64,000 nucleotides of DNA. Origin: Bacteroidota bacterium (lineage in GTDB: Bacteria; Bacteroidota; Bacteroidia; Chitinophagales; Chitinophagaceae). Under the pieces are notes generated by a model. It was given only the letters and a program-made list of their open reading frames with translations. It searched no databases and had not been told where the DNA came from. The DNA is taken from NCBI GenBank assembly GCA_018267615.1, contig JAFDYD010000004.1, forward strand, positions 1 to 64,000, read 5' to 3'. The number at the start of each line of letters is the position of its first letter. Position 1 is the stretch's first letter. The position numbers and the translations under genes were made by a program. Positions 1 to 8,555 of the stretch are shown one piece after another.

Positions 1-36
1 AATCCCATTCATCTCATCAATCCCGGTTCAGATAAT

Positions 37-477
37 TTATTCTACGCCCGGTTTCTTTCCGTGTTCTTCTTCTTGTTGATGTTCGCCTTCTTTTACCGGA
101 GCTTTGGTTGAATCTTGTTGGACGTGATAAGGGTCGTATTTATTTCTGAGGTTTTTATAAGAATTGCCATCCCACAAAAATGCCGCGAGGAACCAGATGA
201 AAAGCATTGCAGGAATTGCGATGGTCATGATCAGGTTGCGAATTTCGTGTCCTAAGTGCATGAATTCGGCAATGATAAAAAACGCTTTGGCCAAAGTACC
301 AATAACAAACAATCCATTCAGCAGATGCTTGCTTATAAAATGCGTTTCATAATAAACGATCGCAAGTATCAATTCAATAACAGTAATGATCAACAATATC
401 CAAAATGTTCTCCAGATTATCTTAGTAGAAAAATTGGACTCGTGGCCTTCTGATGCTGATGTATGTGAATTTTCCAT
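37..477 (-). CDS. Cytochrome c oxidase subunit IV family protein
   Basis: A 146-residue small membrane protein, the last visible gene of the respiratory operon. Three hydrophobic segments (about residues 22-43, 51-72 and 80-102) fit the prokaryotic subunit IV (COX4_pro) family, which packs against subunits I and III of heme-copper oxidases and is not catalytic. The C-terminal tail is rich in Glu, His and Lys and is probably cytoplasmic. It follows the subunit III gene by 25 bp on the same strand, the usual order in Bacteroidota. Identification rests on position and topology more than on a signature motif. The operon may continue to the left of the window (a SCO-type assembly gene is common there), but the first 36 bases are too short to show it. 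Confidence 0.85.
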   Translation of the reverse strand: MENSHTSASEGHESNFSTKIIWRTFWILLIITVIELILAIVYYETHFISKHLLNGLFVIGTLAKAFFIIAEFMHLGHEIRNLIMTIAIPAMLFIWFLAAFLWDGNSYKNLRNKYDPYHVQQDSTKAPVKEGEHQQEEEHGKKPGVE

Positions 478-502
478 GTTATGCGTTAAACTGTTTCAAC
501 AA

Positions 503-1177
503 TTATAGTAAATAGAAGCAGGTGAATACGAACACCCAAACCAAGTCAACGAAGTGCCAGTATAATCCTGCTTTTTCTATCATCAGGTAATGGCCTCTTT
601 GTTCGAATACTCCGCGCCATGTCATGATCAGCATGATGATATTAATGATCACACCGGAGAATACATGGAATCCATGGAAACCCGTGATTGTGAAAAAGAA
701 ATTTGTAAAATTGGTTGAAGCCTCGCTGCCATTGATATTATGGAAAGGATTTCTTCCCCACCATGCGCCTTCAGCGTGCAAGTGCGTCCATTCCCAAGCT
801 TGGCAACCTAAGAAAGCAAGTCCACCAATAATTGTGAAGAACATCCATTTCATTACACCTTTCTTGTCATTGTTGTGACCCGCACCCACAGCCAATACCA
901 TGGTAACAGAACTCATGATCAAGATAAAAGTCATCAGACTCACGAACGCCAATGGAATTTTCATTTCTCCGACAATAGGGAATGAACGGAAAACCACATT
1001 TGGATCGGGCCATGAGTTACTGGAAAAACGAATGGTACCATAAGAGATCAGGAAGGCTCCGAAAGTAAAAGCATCGCTCATCAGGAAATACCACATCATC
1101 AGTTTGCCATACTCTACATTAAAAGGGCTCTTACCTCCACTCCACCATTTTTGTCCAGCTGGTACTGCTTGTGCCAT
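503..1177 (-). CDS. coxC: Cytochrome c oxidase subunit III (second paralogue)
   Basis: A 224-residue membrane protein of the heme-copper oxidase subunit III family. Typical features are the segment GFHGFHVFSGV (about residues 165-175) and the C-terminal YWHFVDLVWVFVFTCFYLL, where the YWHFVD motif is nearly invariant in the family. About five to six membrane segments. Subunit III stabilises subunit I and its proton uptake pathway. It sits directly after another, shorter subunit III gene; two adjacent subunit III genes are normal in Bacteroidota aa3 operons. The start MAQAVPAGQKWW is the only sensible Met before the first helix. Confidence 0.93.
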   Translation of the reverse strand: MAQAVPAGQKWWSGGKSPFNVEYGKLMMWYFLMSDAFTFGAFLISYGTIRFSSNSWPDPNVVFRSFPIVGEMKIPLAFVSLMTFILIMSSVTMVLAVGAGHNNDKKGVMKWMFFTIIGGLAFLGCQAWEWTHLHAEGAWWGRNPFHNINGSEASTNFTNFFFTITGFHGFHVFSGVIINIIMLIMTWRGVFEQRGHYLMIEKAGLYWHFVDLVWVFVFTCFYLL

Positions 1178-1224
1178 GTTGTTGTTTTAGTCTGGTTCGC
1201 AAATTTATTTAACAAATTTTAGAA

Positions 1225-1806
1225 TCATTGGATCCACAAAAAGAAAACGAATAAATAGATCCAAAGTATATCTACAAAATGCCAGTATGTATTAACGATT
1301 TCAACCGGTATGCTATCATATGTCCGGATTCTTTTGCTAAACGCTTTTCCAAACATTATTATCAACGCAATTACACCTGCAATAACGTGCAGTGCGTGCA
1401 ATCCTGCGATGACATATAAAAACTGCGCGGCTCCCGAACCATGAAAAGTGATACCGCTATTCCAGATCATTGAAAATCCGATCCACTGTAATATCACGAA
1501 CACGACTCCCAGCAATGCGGTGGCGGTTAATAAATTCTTATACCGGCTCATCTCTCTTTCCTTAAATGCTTTTAAGGCCAATTGTATTGTTACGCTACTC
1601 AACAAAATAACAGCCGTTGAAAACCAAAAGACTTTTGGAATTTCAAATGTTGTCCATCCTGGTTGGTCACGCTTTACAATATACGCGCTCGTAAGTCCCG
1701 CGAACATCATAATGATGCTACCAATCGCTACCCACAAAGTGAATTTGTGAGGATGTATTCTTTTTTGTTGACCACTCACAGAATTTATTTCAATCGATTT
1801 GAGCAT
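1225..1806 (-). CDS. coxC: Cytochrome c oxidase subunit III (first paralogue)
   Basis: A 193-residue subunit III family protein with five predicted membrane segments. It carries the GLHALHVIAGVIAL segment and ends in YWHFVDILWIYLFVFFLWIQ, matching the family's conserved YWHFVD helix. It is shorter than the neighbouring paralogue and lacks the N-terminal helices of mitochondrial subunit III, as in other caa3/aa3-type bacterial oxidases. It lies downstream of ctaB, separated by 113 bp that contain a 29-bp perfect hairpin, so transcription may be attenuated or the message processed between the two. The two subunit III proteins could have different partners, but this is inference. Confidence 0.92.
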   Translation of the reverse strand: MLKSIEINSVSGQQKRIHPHKFTLWVAIGSIIMMFAGLTSAYIVKRDQPGWTTFEIPKVFWFSTAVILLSSVTIQLALKAFKEREMSRYKNLLTATALLGVVFVILQWIGFSMIWNSGITFHGSGAAQFLYVIAGLHALHVIAGVIALIIMFGKAFSKRIRTYDSIPVEIVNTYWHFVDILWIYLFVFFLWIQ

Positions 1807-1832
1807 TTATTGATTCGTTTAGTGCGCGTTTC

Positions 1833-1904
1833 TTTTTCGTGAGACGTGAAACGATAAACGTAAGCGGATACATTCACGTTTATCGTTTCACGTCTCACGA
1901 AAAA
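1833..1904. repeat. 29-bp perfect inverted repeat (hairpin) inside the respiratory operon
   Basis: Bases 1833-1861 and 1876-1904 are exact reverse complements with a 14-nt loop. Arms contain the word CGTGAGACGTGAAACG, close to a word in the hairpin at 57214-57280. It lies between ctaB and the next co-directional oxidase gene, so it is not simply an end-of-operon terminator. A T-run lies on the 3' side of the stem in either reading direction, so it could terminate or stabilise RNA. Confidence 0.9.
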
Positions 1905-1919
1905 AGACTTACGCTGAAA

Positions 1920-2825
1920 TCATATTTTAATCTTGTCAATTAACAACGCCAGCAATACTATCGGCAAATAAATATAACTACTGAACATTACTCTTCTTGC
2001 TGCCTGCACTGTCATCTCCTTATATAATCTAACGCATTGCCAGACCATCAACAGATTTGCGAGCAACACGATAGACAAACTGACGAGTCCGCTTATATCA
2101 AAAATATATGGCAAGATGCCGACTGGAATCAGTAACAAGGAATAAATAATCGCTTGTATCGCCGAATATTTTGTTTGTCCCTCGTCCGATGGCAACAATT
2201 TAAATCCTGCCTTACTGTAATCCTTATGCGCAATCCATGCAATTGCCCAGAAATGCGGGAACTGCCAAAAAAATTGCAGAGCAAATAATGACCATCCGCC
2301 CGCACTCAGATCATCATTGCCTGCTGCCCAACCAATAAGGCAAGGCAATGCTCCGGGAATGGCACCGACAAGCACGGCGATCGCACTAATTTTTTTCAGT
2401 GGCGTATATACGAAAGCGTATATAAACAAACTGAATGCAGCCAATGCTGCGGTCAAAAAATTAAAATGCCATAAAAGCCATGTGCCAGCTAATCCTGTAA
2501 TAACTGCAAAAGCGATTGCTTCCTGTACACTCATCCTGCCCGCTGCAACCGGTCTGTTCGCTGTTCTTTTCATTACAGCATCAGTATCTTTTTCCACTGC
2601 CTGGTTGATAGCATTAGCACTTCCCGTAACAAGCATACCACCAGCGAACAATATTAAAATTGATTTCCAGTCGTACACAATTACTTTGGGAGCGAGCAAA
2701 TAACTGATCACTGCAGAAAACACAACCATGAAGCTCAAATTGAATTTGATCAGTAGTTTGTAATCCTGCAATTTGCTTGCTATCTTAAAAGAACTAGTTT
2801 GCTTCACGGTTTCCTGCTGCATCAA
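1920..2825 (-). CDS. ctaB: Protoheme IX farnesyltransferase (heme O synthase)
   Basis: A 301-residue UbiA-family prenyltransferase that adds a farnesyl group to heme b to make heme O, the precursor of heme A needed by the adjacent oxidase. The first Asp-rich motif is visible as NAINQAVEKDTDAVMKRT (about residues 85-102), followed by the conserved NRPVAAGRMS; the second is AHKDYSKAGFKLLP (about 202-215). About eight or nine membrane helices. It lies between subunit I and subunit III of the oxidase it serves, 82 bp after coxA. The start MMQQETVKQTSSF is at the beginning of a hydrophilic N-terminus; one of the next residues could equally be used. Family assignment is secure. Confidence 0.95.
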   Translation of the reverse strand: MMQQETVKQTSSFKIASKLQDYKLLIKFNLSFMVVFSAVISYLLAPKVIVYDWKSILILFAGGMLVTGSANAINQAVEKDTDAVMKRTANRPVAAGRMSVQEAIAFAVITGLAGTWLLWHFNFLTAALAAFSLFIYAFVYTPLKKISAIAVLVGAIPGALPCLIGWAAGNDDLSAGGWSLFALQFFWQFPHFWAIAWIAHKDYSKAGFKLLPSDEGQTKYSAIQAIIYSLLLIPVGILPYIFDISGLVSLSIVLLANLLMVWQCVRLYKEMTVQAARRVMFSSYIYLPIVLLALLIDKIKI

Positions 2826-2846
2826 AAAATTATATTTATTTTCCCA

Positions 2847-2866
2847 CTCCGCCCTAAAGGGCGGAG
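2847..2866. terminator. Small GC-rich hairpin between coxA and ctaB
   Basis: CTCCGCCC (2847-2854) pairs with GGGCGGAG (2859-2866) around the loop TAAA. It lies just after coxA and before ctaB on the minus strand. There is no strong U-tract immediately after it in the minus direction, so it may be a weak attenuator or an mRNA-stabilising stem rather than a full terminator. Confidence 0.5.
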
Positions 2867-2907
2867 CTAGTCATTCCAAATTTGCACATTTTCACATCTC
2901 CACATTA

Positions 2908-4731
2908 TCAATGCTTGCTTTCGCTCGCACTGATCGGCTCCGTTTGCTGGATAAATTCTCTTCCATCTTTTGCATAGTCATAAGCCCAACGATGTACTTC
3001 AGGAATTTCTCCGGGCCAATTACCATGACCAGCATGAATTGGTGTTGTCCATTCAAGCGTATTTGCGCCCCATGGATTTTGTGTTGTAACTCTTCTTCCT
3101 TTAAATATTGAATAAAAGAAATTAAATACAAACATGATCTGCACTGCAAACACAATCATCGCCACTGTAGAAATAAAACGGTTGAGCCCGATGAAATTAT
3201 TAAAAGAATGCCATCCGCTTGTGTCGAGATAACGGCGAGGCATACCCGCTAATCCTTCGTAGTGCATTGGCCAGAAAATCAGGTAAGCGCCTGCAAGCGT
3301 CACCCAGAAATGGATATACGCCATTGTATTATTCAGGTAGCGGCCATACATTTTCGGGAACCAATGATAGATACCACAGAACATCCCGAAGAATGCAGAC
3401 ACACCCATCACGATATGGAAGTGTGCAACCACAAAAAGTGTATCGTGCAGATGTATATCCAGTGTTGAATTACCGAGCCAGATACCTGTCAACCCTCCAG
3501 AAATAAATAAGCTTACAAATCCTATCGCGAATAACATTGCTGGTGTAAAACGAATATTTCCTTTCCAGAGAGTGGTTAACCAGTTAAACACTTTGATTGC
3601 AGAAGGAACCGCAATTAATAAAGTAAGCAATACAAACACCGATCCGAGGAATGGATTCAATCCGGTTACAAACATATGATGCGCCCAAACGAGGAATGCG
3701 AGAATTGCAATCGCAAACAAAGATCCTATCATCGCCATATAACCGAAGATTGGTTTGCGCGCATTCACCGACATCACTTCCGATACCAATCCCATCGCCG
3801 GCAGAATAATGATATATACTTCCGGATGCCCGAGGAACCAGAATAAGTGCTGGAACAAAATCGCACTTCCTCCTTCGTTTGGTAAAGCTGTATTCGTTGA
3901 TGCGATGAAAATATCTGACAGATAAAAACTTGTTCCTGCATGGCGATCGAATAACAATAAGATCAAACCGGAAAGTAATACCGGGAATGATAACACGCCT
4001 AATATTGCTGTAAAGAAAAGCGCCCAGATTGTTAGAGGCAACCTGGTCATGCTCATTCCTTTTGTACGCATATTCAATATCGTGGTGATATAATTTAATC
4101 CACCTAACAGTGATGATACCACGAAAAGCGCCATACCGATGATCCAGAAATCCATCCCCGCTTTCGATCCTTCACTCGCTCCTCCTAAGGCACTCAATGG
4201 TGGGTAGGAAGTCCAACCGCCACTAGCGGGGCCTGTTTCAAGAAACAGTGAACACAATATCACTACACTGGCCAACCAGAAAAACCAATAAGAGAGCATA
4301 TTCAAAAAAGGAGATGCCATATCGCGAGCTCCAATCTGCAAAGGAATAAGGAAGTTCGCGAAGGTTCCGCTAAGACCGCCTGTCAACACAAAAAATACCA
4401 ATACGGTTCCGTGCATTGTCACCAGTGCATAGTAAGCTTCCGGTTCTATCTTTCCACCCTTGGCCCATTTGCCAAGAATATCTTCTAACCATGGAAAAGT
4501 AGAATCAGGATAACCGAGTTGAAGACGAAACAAAACCGACATCGCTCCACCCAGGATGGCCCAGATCATTCCTGTAATCAGGAACTGCTTACAAATCATT
4601 TTATGATCCTGGCTGAAAACATATTTAGTAATGAATGTCTCTTTGTGATGATGAACGTCATGCTCTCCATGACCTATATCATGAGAAGTATCTATTCCGG
4701 CATGACCATGTAATGTTGCTTCGTTGCTCAT
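2908..4731 (-). CDS. coxA: Cytochrome c oxidase subunit I (aa3 type)
   Basis: A 607-residue catalytic subunit that reduces O2 at the heme a3-CuB centre and pumps protons. The family core is clear: HPEVYIIILPAMG (CuB His and the cross-linked Tyr), the CuB His pair in VWAHHMFVTGLNP, and the heme ligand helix HFHIVMG. About twelve membrane helices. The N-terminus before helix 1 is unusually His-rich (HGHAGIDTSHDIGHGEHDVHHHKE, residues about 8-30; such tails occur in Bacteroidota homologues and might bind copper, which is inference). It follows coxB by 35 bp and precedes ctaB. With no C-terminal cytochrome c on subunit II, electrons presumably come from the c-type hemes of alternative complex III encoded upstream. 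Confidence 0.97.
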   Translation of the reverse strand: MSNEATLHGHAGIDTSHDIGHGEHDVHHHKETFITKYVFSQDHKMICKQFLITGMIWAILGGAMSVLFRLQLGYPDSTFPWLEDILGKWAKGGKIEPEAYYALVTMHGTVLVFFVLTGGLSGTFANFLIPLQIGARDMASPFLNMLSYWFFWLASVVILCSLFLETGPASGGWTSYPPLSALGGASEGSKAGMDFWIIGMALFVVSSLLGGLNYITTILNMRTKGMSMTRLPLTIWALFFTAILGVLSFPVLLSGLILLLFDRHAGTSFYLSDIFIASTNTALPNEGGSAILFQHLFWFLGHPEVYIIILPAMGLVSEVMSVNARKPIFGYMAMIGSLFAIAILAFLVWAHHMFVTGLNPFLGSVFVLLTLLIAVPSAIKVFNWLTTLWKGNIRFTPAMLFAIGFVSLFISGGLTGIWLGNSTLDIHLHDTLFVVAHFHIVMGVSAFFGMFCGIYHWFPKMYGRYLNNTMAYIHFWVTLAGAYLIFWPMHYEGLAGMPRRYLDTSGWHSFNNFIGLNRFISTVAMIVFAVQIMFVFNFFYSIFKGRRVTTQNPWGANTLEWTTPIHAGHGNWPGEIPEVHRWAYDYAKDGREFIQQTEPISASESKH

Positions 4732-4766
4732 CAGAAAATTTTTAGTTGATGGTTTCTCTTTCTCAA

Positions 4767-5840
4767 TTATTTTTCTGCTACCAATTTAGTAGCTGCTTCA
4801 TTATTCAATTTTGCTGTTTTCATTTGTGTAGAGTCTGACTGCGCAGGAGTAGCAGGTTTTTTGTCGCCCATTACTCTTGCATAGTTTGATTGTTGCTTCG
4901 CTCTCCACAAAATAAATTCAGACTGCGTTACTACCTTCACGATACCTTTCATTGAAAAATGTCCTTTGCCGCACATCTGGTCGCAGGAAAGTTCATAATC
5001 AAATTCCGGATCATTCAATTTCTTTCTCATTTCATCGGTTGTATATTTCGGTGTGAACCACATGGTGGTCGGAGTGCCAGGCACCGCATCCATCTTCATA
5101 CGAAAATGAACCAGGCCAACATCATGAATCACATCTCGAGAGTTGATAATTAATTTCACGGGTTTGTTAACGATCAAATACATCGTTGTATTTGTAACGA
5201 TATCATCGTGTGTTGCAGGATCATCCCAAAGTAAACCGAGTTGGTTGTCTGTTTTATCACTGATATTCTGATAGAATTTTTTTCCAAAAATATTATCCTT
5301 ACCGGGATAGCGGAAGATCCAGTTAAATTGTTTGCCGGTCACTTCAACCTGCAAGGCATCTTTTGGAGCATCACCGGTGATGCGGAACCAATATAATAAT
5401 CCGAATCCAACCAAAACGGTCAATGCAATTGCAGGGATAACTGTCCAGATTAATTCCAGTTTATTGTTATGCGGGAAGTAGTATGGTTTTCTTTTTTCAG
5501 AGTATTGGTATTTGTATGCAAACCAGAATAGCAAAATTTGTGTGATGACGAATACAATTCCTGTTATCAGGAGCGTAATGTGCAGCATCGTATCAATTTT
5601 TTCTCCATGATCCGAAGCCGATTCACCCAATATTTTTCCCTTATACAGTTCATTGCACCAATACACACCGATCAATCCCAACACCAGGAATACGATCATC
5701 AAAAAACCATTGATGCGGTTGTTTTGCTCAAAATTTTTCTTTTCCCCCTTTAATATGCCGACATATTCACTCGCCTTTGCAATTTGGAAAGTGATCAGGA
5801 AGCCGAGCAACAAAATCAATATGAGAAAAATCGTTGACAT
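4767..5840 (-). CDS. coxB: Cytochrome c oxidase subunit II
   Basis: A 357-residue subunit carrying the dinuclear CuA centre that receives electrons for the oxidase. The CuA loop is intact: CDQMCGKGHFSM (about residues 285-296) supplies the two Cys, His and Met ligands. Before the periplasmic cupredoxin domain there are about four hydrophobic segments, two more than the textbook subunit II, as is usual in Bacteroidota. The C-terminal tail is low-complexity (Lys, Ala, Thr) and contains no CxxCH, so this is an aa3 rather than a caa3 enzyme. It follows actF with 125 bp between, where I see no gene, and precedes coxA. Confidence 0.96.
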   Translation of the reverse strand: MSTIFLILILLLGFLITFQIAKASEYVGILKGEKKNFEQNNRINGFLMIVFLVLGLIGVYWCNELYKGKILGESASDHGEKIDTMLHITLLITGIVFVITQILLFWFAYKYQYSEKRKPYYFPHNNKLELIWTVIPAIALTVLVGFGLLYWFRITGDAPKDALQVEVTGKQFNWIFRYPGKDNIFGKKFYQNISDKTDNQLGLLWDDPATHDDIVTNTTMYLIVNKPVKLIINSRDVIHDVGLVHFRMKMDAVPGTPTTMWFTPKYTTDEMRKKLNDPEFDYELSCDQMCGKGHFSMKGIVKVVTQSEFILWRAKQQSNYARVMGDKKPATPAQSDSTQMKTAKLNNEAATKLVAEK

Positions 5841-5965
5841 AATATTTATCCCGGTTTACTTATTTAATACTGTTGAATGAATAATATCTGCTTTGAAAAG
5901 AATTAATTTTTGCCAGCAATCAATTATCCATTTTATACTAAAATATTTATTTCGCAGTTCTCCGA

Positions 5966-7189
5966 TTACGTGTGATGAATAATACTCTCCTTGAAAAAAG
6001 GATGATTTTTTGCAAGCAACGGGTACTTGCTCATCACTATTCCTGTTCTCCAAATTATCAGCCCCACAAATCCTGCCGCAATTCCAAAATCAAAAAGATT
6101 CATAGGCACATGATTTGGGAAAAGACTTGCGAATACCATCTGGTAAAAATCCAACCAGTGTCCAAAGAGCAAAGCTACTGACATAAATACAAGCGTAGCG
6201 TAATTGCGCTTAGAACTTCTCTTCATGTATATTAATATCGGAGCCAGGAAATTAATAATCAGGTTCAGGTAAAAAATTCCGGTGTATGCACCTTCAAATC
6301 TTGACCTGAAATAGATAGTTTCTTCAGAAATATTTGCGTACCAGATCAGCATAAACTGAGAGAACCACAAGTAAGTCCAGAAGATAGAGAATGCAAATTG
6401 GAATTTACCAAGATCATGCAGATGCTCGATGTTTGTATATTCCAAGTATCCCTGGTTCTTCATATAAATAACAAACAGTGTGATCAATGCCATGCCCGCA
6501 ACAAAAGTGCTTCCGAATGTGTACCAACTGTACATGGTAGAGAACCAGTGTGGGTTAATACTCATCAGCCAAAGCCATGGCGTAGTGGAAGCAACCGTTA
6601 GTGCAAACCACACGATAAAAAGCGAAGCCCATACCGTATTTTTAAAAATATATTTCTTGCCTTCTTCAACGGTTGGTTTAGCGTTGTCAATTTCACGCGA
6701 CATGTTGCGCATTTTCGCACCGAGCCATATCCACAAACCAATTGTCAAAATTGTCCATACCGTAAAGAATGTAGGATTCAGAAAACCTTTTTTCCCACTG
6801 AGAACCGGATCTTTTGCCACTAGGTCTTTATCGAGCCATTCGTAAATGCTGTGCTTTTGACCAAAAATGAGAACCATCAAAATAACAAAACTGATAGCGC
6901 CGATCAGAGGTACACAAGCGGAGATTGCTTCAGTAACTCTGCGGAAAGAAATTTGCCAGCCACCCATCGCCAATGTAGAAGCGCATAAAAAGAACATGGC
7001 TGCATTCACCACGAGCAAAAAGTAAACACTGTTTTGCAGGAGTGTAGCCCAAAATCTTTTCTGTGCTTCTTCATCGCCATTGCCGTACATGAAAAAGCCA
7101 ACGATCAACGACAATGCGCCAACGGCCATCAATCCCATTGACCATTGTTTGTAGCGAGAGGGTATTTCAAAATGTTCCTTCAGTGTCAT
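5966..7189 (-). CDS. actF: Alternative complex III membrane subunit ActF
   Basis: A 407-residue polytopic membrane protein, about ten helices, matching ActF (annotated in Bacteroidota as quinol:cytochrome c oxidoreductase membrane subunit). ActC and ActF are the two large membrane subunits of ACIII, an NrfD-like pair that binds menaquinol and may take part in energy conversion. It begins MTLKEHFEIPSRYKQW and lies between actE (27 bp upstream) and coxB. Assignment follows from the fixed order actABCDEF-cox and length; there are no cofactor motifs, as expected. Confidence 0.92.
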   Translation of the reverse strand: MTLKEHFEIPSRYKQWSMGLMAVGALSLIVGFFMYGNGDEEAQKRFWATLLQNSVYFLLVVNAAMFFLCASTLAMGGWQISFRRVTEAISACVPLIGAISFVILMVLIFGQKHSIYEWLDKDLVAKDPVLSGKKGFLNPTFFTVWTILTIGLWIWLGAKMRNMSREIDNAKPTVEEGKKYIFKNTVWASLFIVWFALTVASTTPWLWLMSINPHWFSTMYSWYTFGSTFVAGMALITLFVIYMKNQGYLEYTNIEHLHDLGKFQFAFSIFWTYLWFSQFMLIWYANISEETIYFRSRFEGAYTGIFYLNLIINFLAPILIYMKRSSKRNYATLVFMSVALLFGHWLDFYQMVFASLFPNHVPMNLFDFGIAAGFVGLIIWRTGIVMSKYPLLAKNHPFFKESIIHHT

Positions 7190-7216
7190 TCGCTTTATAT
7201 TTTAATAGATCTTCAA

Positions 7217-7867
7217 TTATTTTTTTGCAGTAGAATCCGCACCTGCTACCGCCGGTTTTGGCTTTGCCTGTTTGGATTTGATATAATCAATTACCATCCA
7301 CCGCTGCCGGCTATCTAACTGTGATGCATAGCTGCCCATTTTATTTTTTCCATAAGTAACGGAATAAAACATCTGGCCTTCTGGCATCGCTTCGTATTTT
7401 GCATCGCCGACTAATGTTGCAGGTTTTGCCGGATAAGGTCCGTCGCCGCCTTTATATAATGGTCCGTTACCATCAAGTTTTGAACCATGGCAGATGGCAC
7501 AATTCACGAGGAACAAACGTTCTGCTTCTATCATCTGATCAGGTGCCAGGTTCGTTACAGGATTTTTTACAAGTTTTGACGCCACATAATTCGTAGAATC
7601 TCCTTCTTTGTCTTTCATCAATGCAAAAGGAAATAATTCTCCACGGCGAACAGTACCCGGAACAGGAAGATTGCTATAATGTGCTCCTTGTTTTTTCAAC
7701 AAATCTTCTTTTTGTTCTGCAGTAACAGAGTAAGTTTCATATGCGCGGCTATAAGCCATATCAGGCATATAAATCCTTCCCGGTTTGCGTCTTACATCGT
7801 TGCAACTAATGACTATCATTACCGAAATCATTATAAGCGCTATGATGGATATTTTCTTCGTCGGCAT
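7217..7867 (-). CDS. actE: Alternative complex III monoheme cytochrome c lipoprotein ActE
   Basis: A 216-residue lipoprotein with one c-type heme. The N-terminus has a hydrophobic stretch ending in the lipobox-like VISC (Cys22), so it is probably anchored to a membrane by lipid. The heme motif CAICH is at residues 123-127, and the likely Met ligand is in the region EAMPEGQMFYSVTYGKNKMGSYA. In ACIII, ActE passes electrons from ActA towards the terminal oxidase. The gene follows actD by 19 bp. The C-terminal tail is Lys/Ala/Pro-rich and probably flexible. Confidence 0.93.
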   Translation of the reverse strand: MPTKKISIIALIMISVMIVISCNDVRRKPGRIYMPDMAYSRAYETYSVTAEQKEDLLKKQGAHYSNLPVPGTVRRGELFPFALMKDKEGDSTNYVASKLVKNPVTNLAPDQMIEAERLFLVNCAICHGSKLDGNGPLYKGGDGPYPAKPATLVGDAKYEAMPEGQMFYSVTYGKNKMGSYASQLDSRQRWMVIDYIKSKQAKPKPAVAGADSTAKK

Positions 7868-7886
7868 TGTGAATTACGTTTCAGTT

Positions 7887-8477
7887 TTATGCTAAAGCAG
7901 TTTCGTTTTGTTCAAATGGTTGTGTGTCTTTATCGTATCGTCCAAGCCACCATCCTGTTTCTGCGTTTTCGATTTTTGTTTCTATAGCTCCTATACTTTT
8001 CAAAAATCCAACTACTTCTGCGTCGTTTGTTTTGCTTGTGCATTCAATAACCATCACAAATAAATCATCGGTTGCTCTCGGATGAAAATGATGTTTTTTC
8101 ACGAAAGGAGCCATCTGGCACAGATAACAAAAAGTGAGTACCATTCCCACTGCTGAAAACAATACGGTCAATTCGAATGTGATTGGAATCCATGCGGGCA
8201 AAGAGAAATGTGGTTTACCACCAAAGTTGATCGGCCAGTCGTATGTGAATACATAACCGATTCCCGAAAGTGCAGTAGTGGTTCCCGTGATACCATAAAT
8301 GAATCCTGCAGTATGCAGACTCGTATCACGCAATCCCATCGCCTTATCCAGTCCATGAATAGGCATCGGTGTATAGATGTCGTGAATTTTATATCCCGCT
8401 GAGCGAACTTTTTTCACCGCAGGAAATAAAACTGCTTCATCATCAAAACAGCCAACAACGAATTTTTTTATTGCCAT
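7887..8477 (-). CDS. actD: Alternative complex III subunit ActD (DUF3341)
   Basis: ActD, 196 residues from MAIKKFVVGCFDDEAV. A start 54 bp further up (8531) is possible but would translate 18 residues, rich in Pro and Phe, out of a hairpin (8502-8555), so I chose the internal Met. Two membrane segments around residues 70-90 and 105-130 flank a loop with the conserved KPHFSLPAWIPITFELTVL stretch of the DUF3341 family. ActD is a small membrane subunit of ACIII with no cofactor. It lies between actC and actE. Confidence 0.9.
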   Translation of the reverse strand: MAIKKFVVGCFDDEAVLFPAVKKVRSAGYKIHDIYTPMPIHGLDKAMGLRDTSLHTAGFIYGITGTTTALSGIGYVFTYDWPINFGGKPHFSLPAWIPITFELTVLFSAVGMVLTFCYLCQMAPFVKKHHFHPRATDDLFVMVIECTSKTNDAEVVGFLKSIGAIETKIENAETGWWLGRYDKDTQPFEQNETALA

Positions 8478-8501
8478 AGTCTTTTTAGGTTGAGGGAAGA
8501 A

Positions 8502-8555
8502 GGTGGAAGGTATAGGGTGGAAGAAAGCCATACCCTATATCTTATACCTTACACC
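8502..8555. repeat. Imperfect inverted repeat between actC and actD
   Basis: GGTGGAAGGTATAGGGT (8502-8518) is complementary to the ACCCTATATCTTATACCTTACACC block (8532-8555), with a 7-nt extra stretch in the second arm. It ends exactly at the actC stop codon and fills the gap to actD. It probably forms an intra-operon RNA hairpin. Confidence 0.6.

Noticed and set aside
8478..8531. Upstream start of actD
   Set aside because: It lies in a hairpin that follows actC and adds an unconserved Pro/Phe-rich N-terminus.
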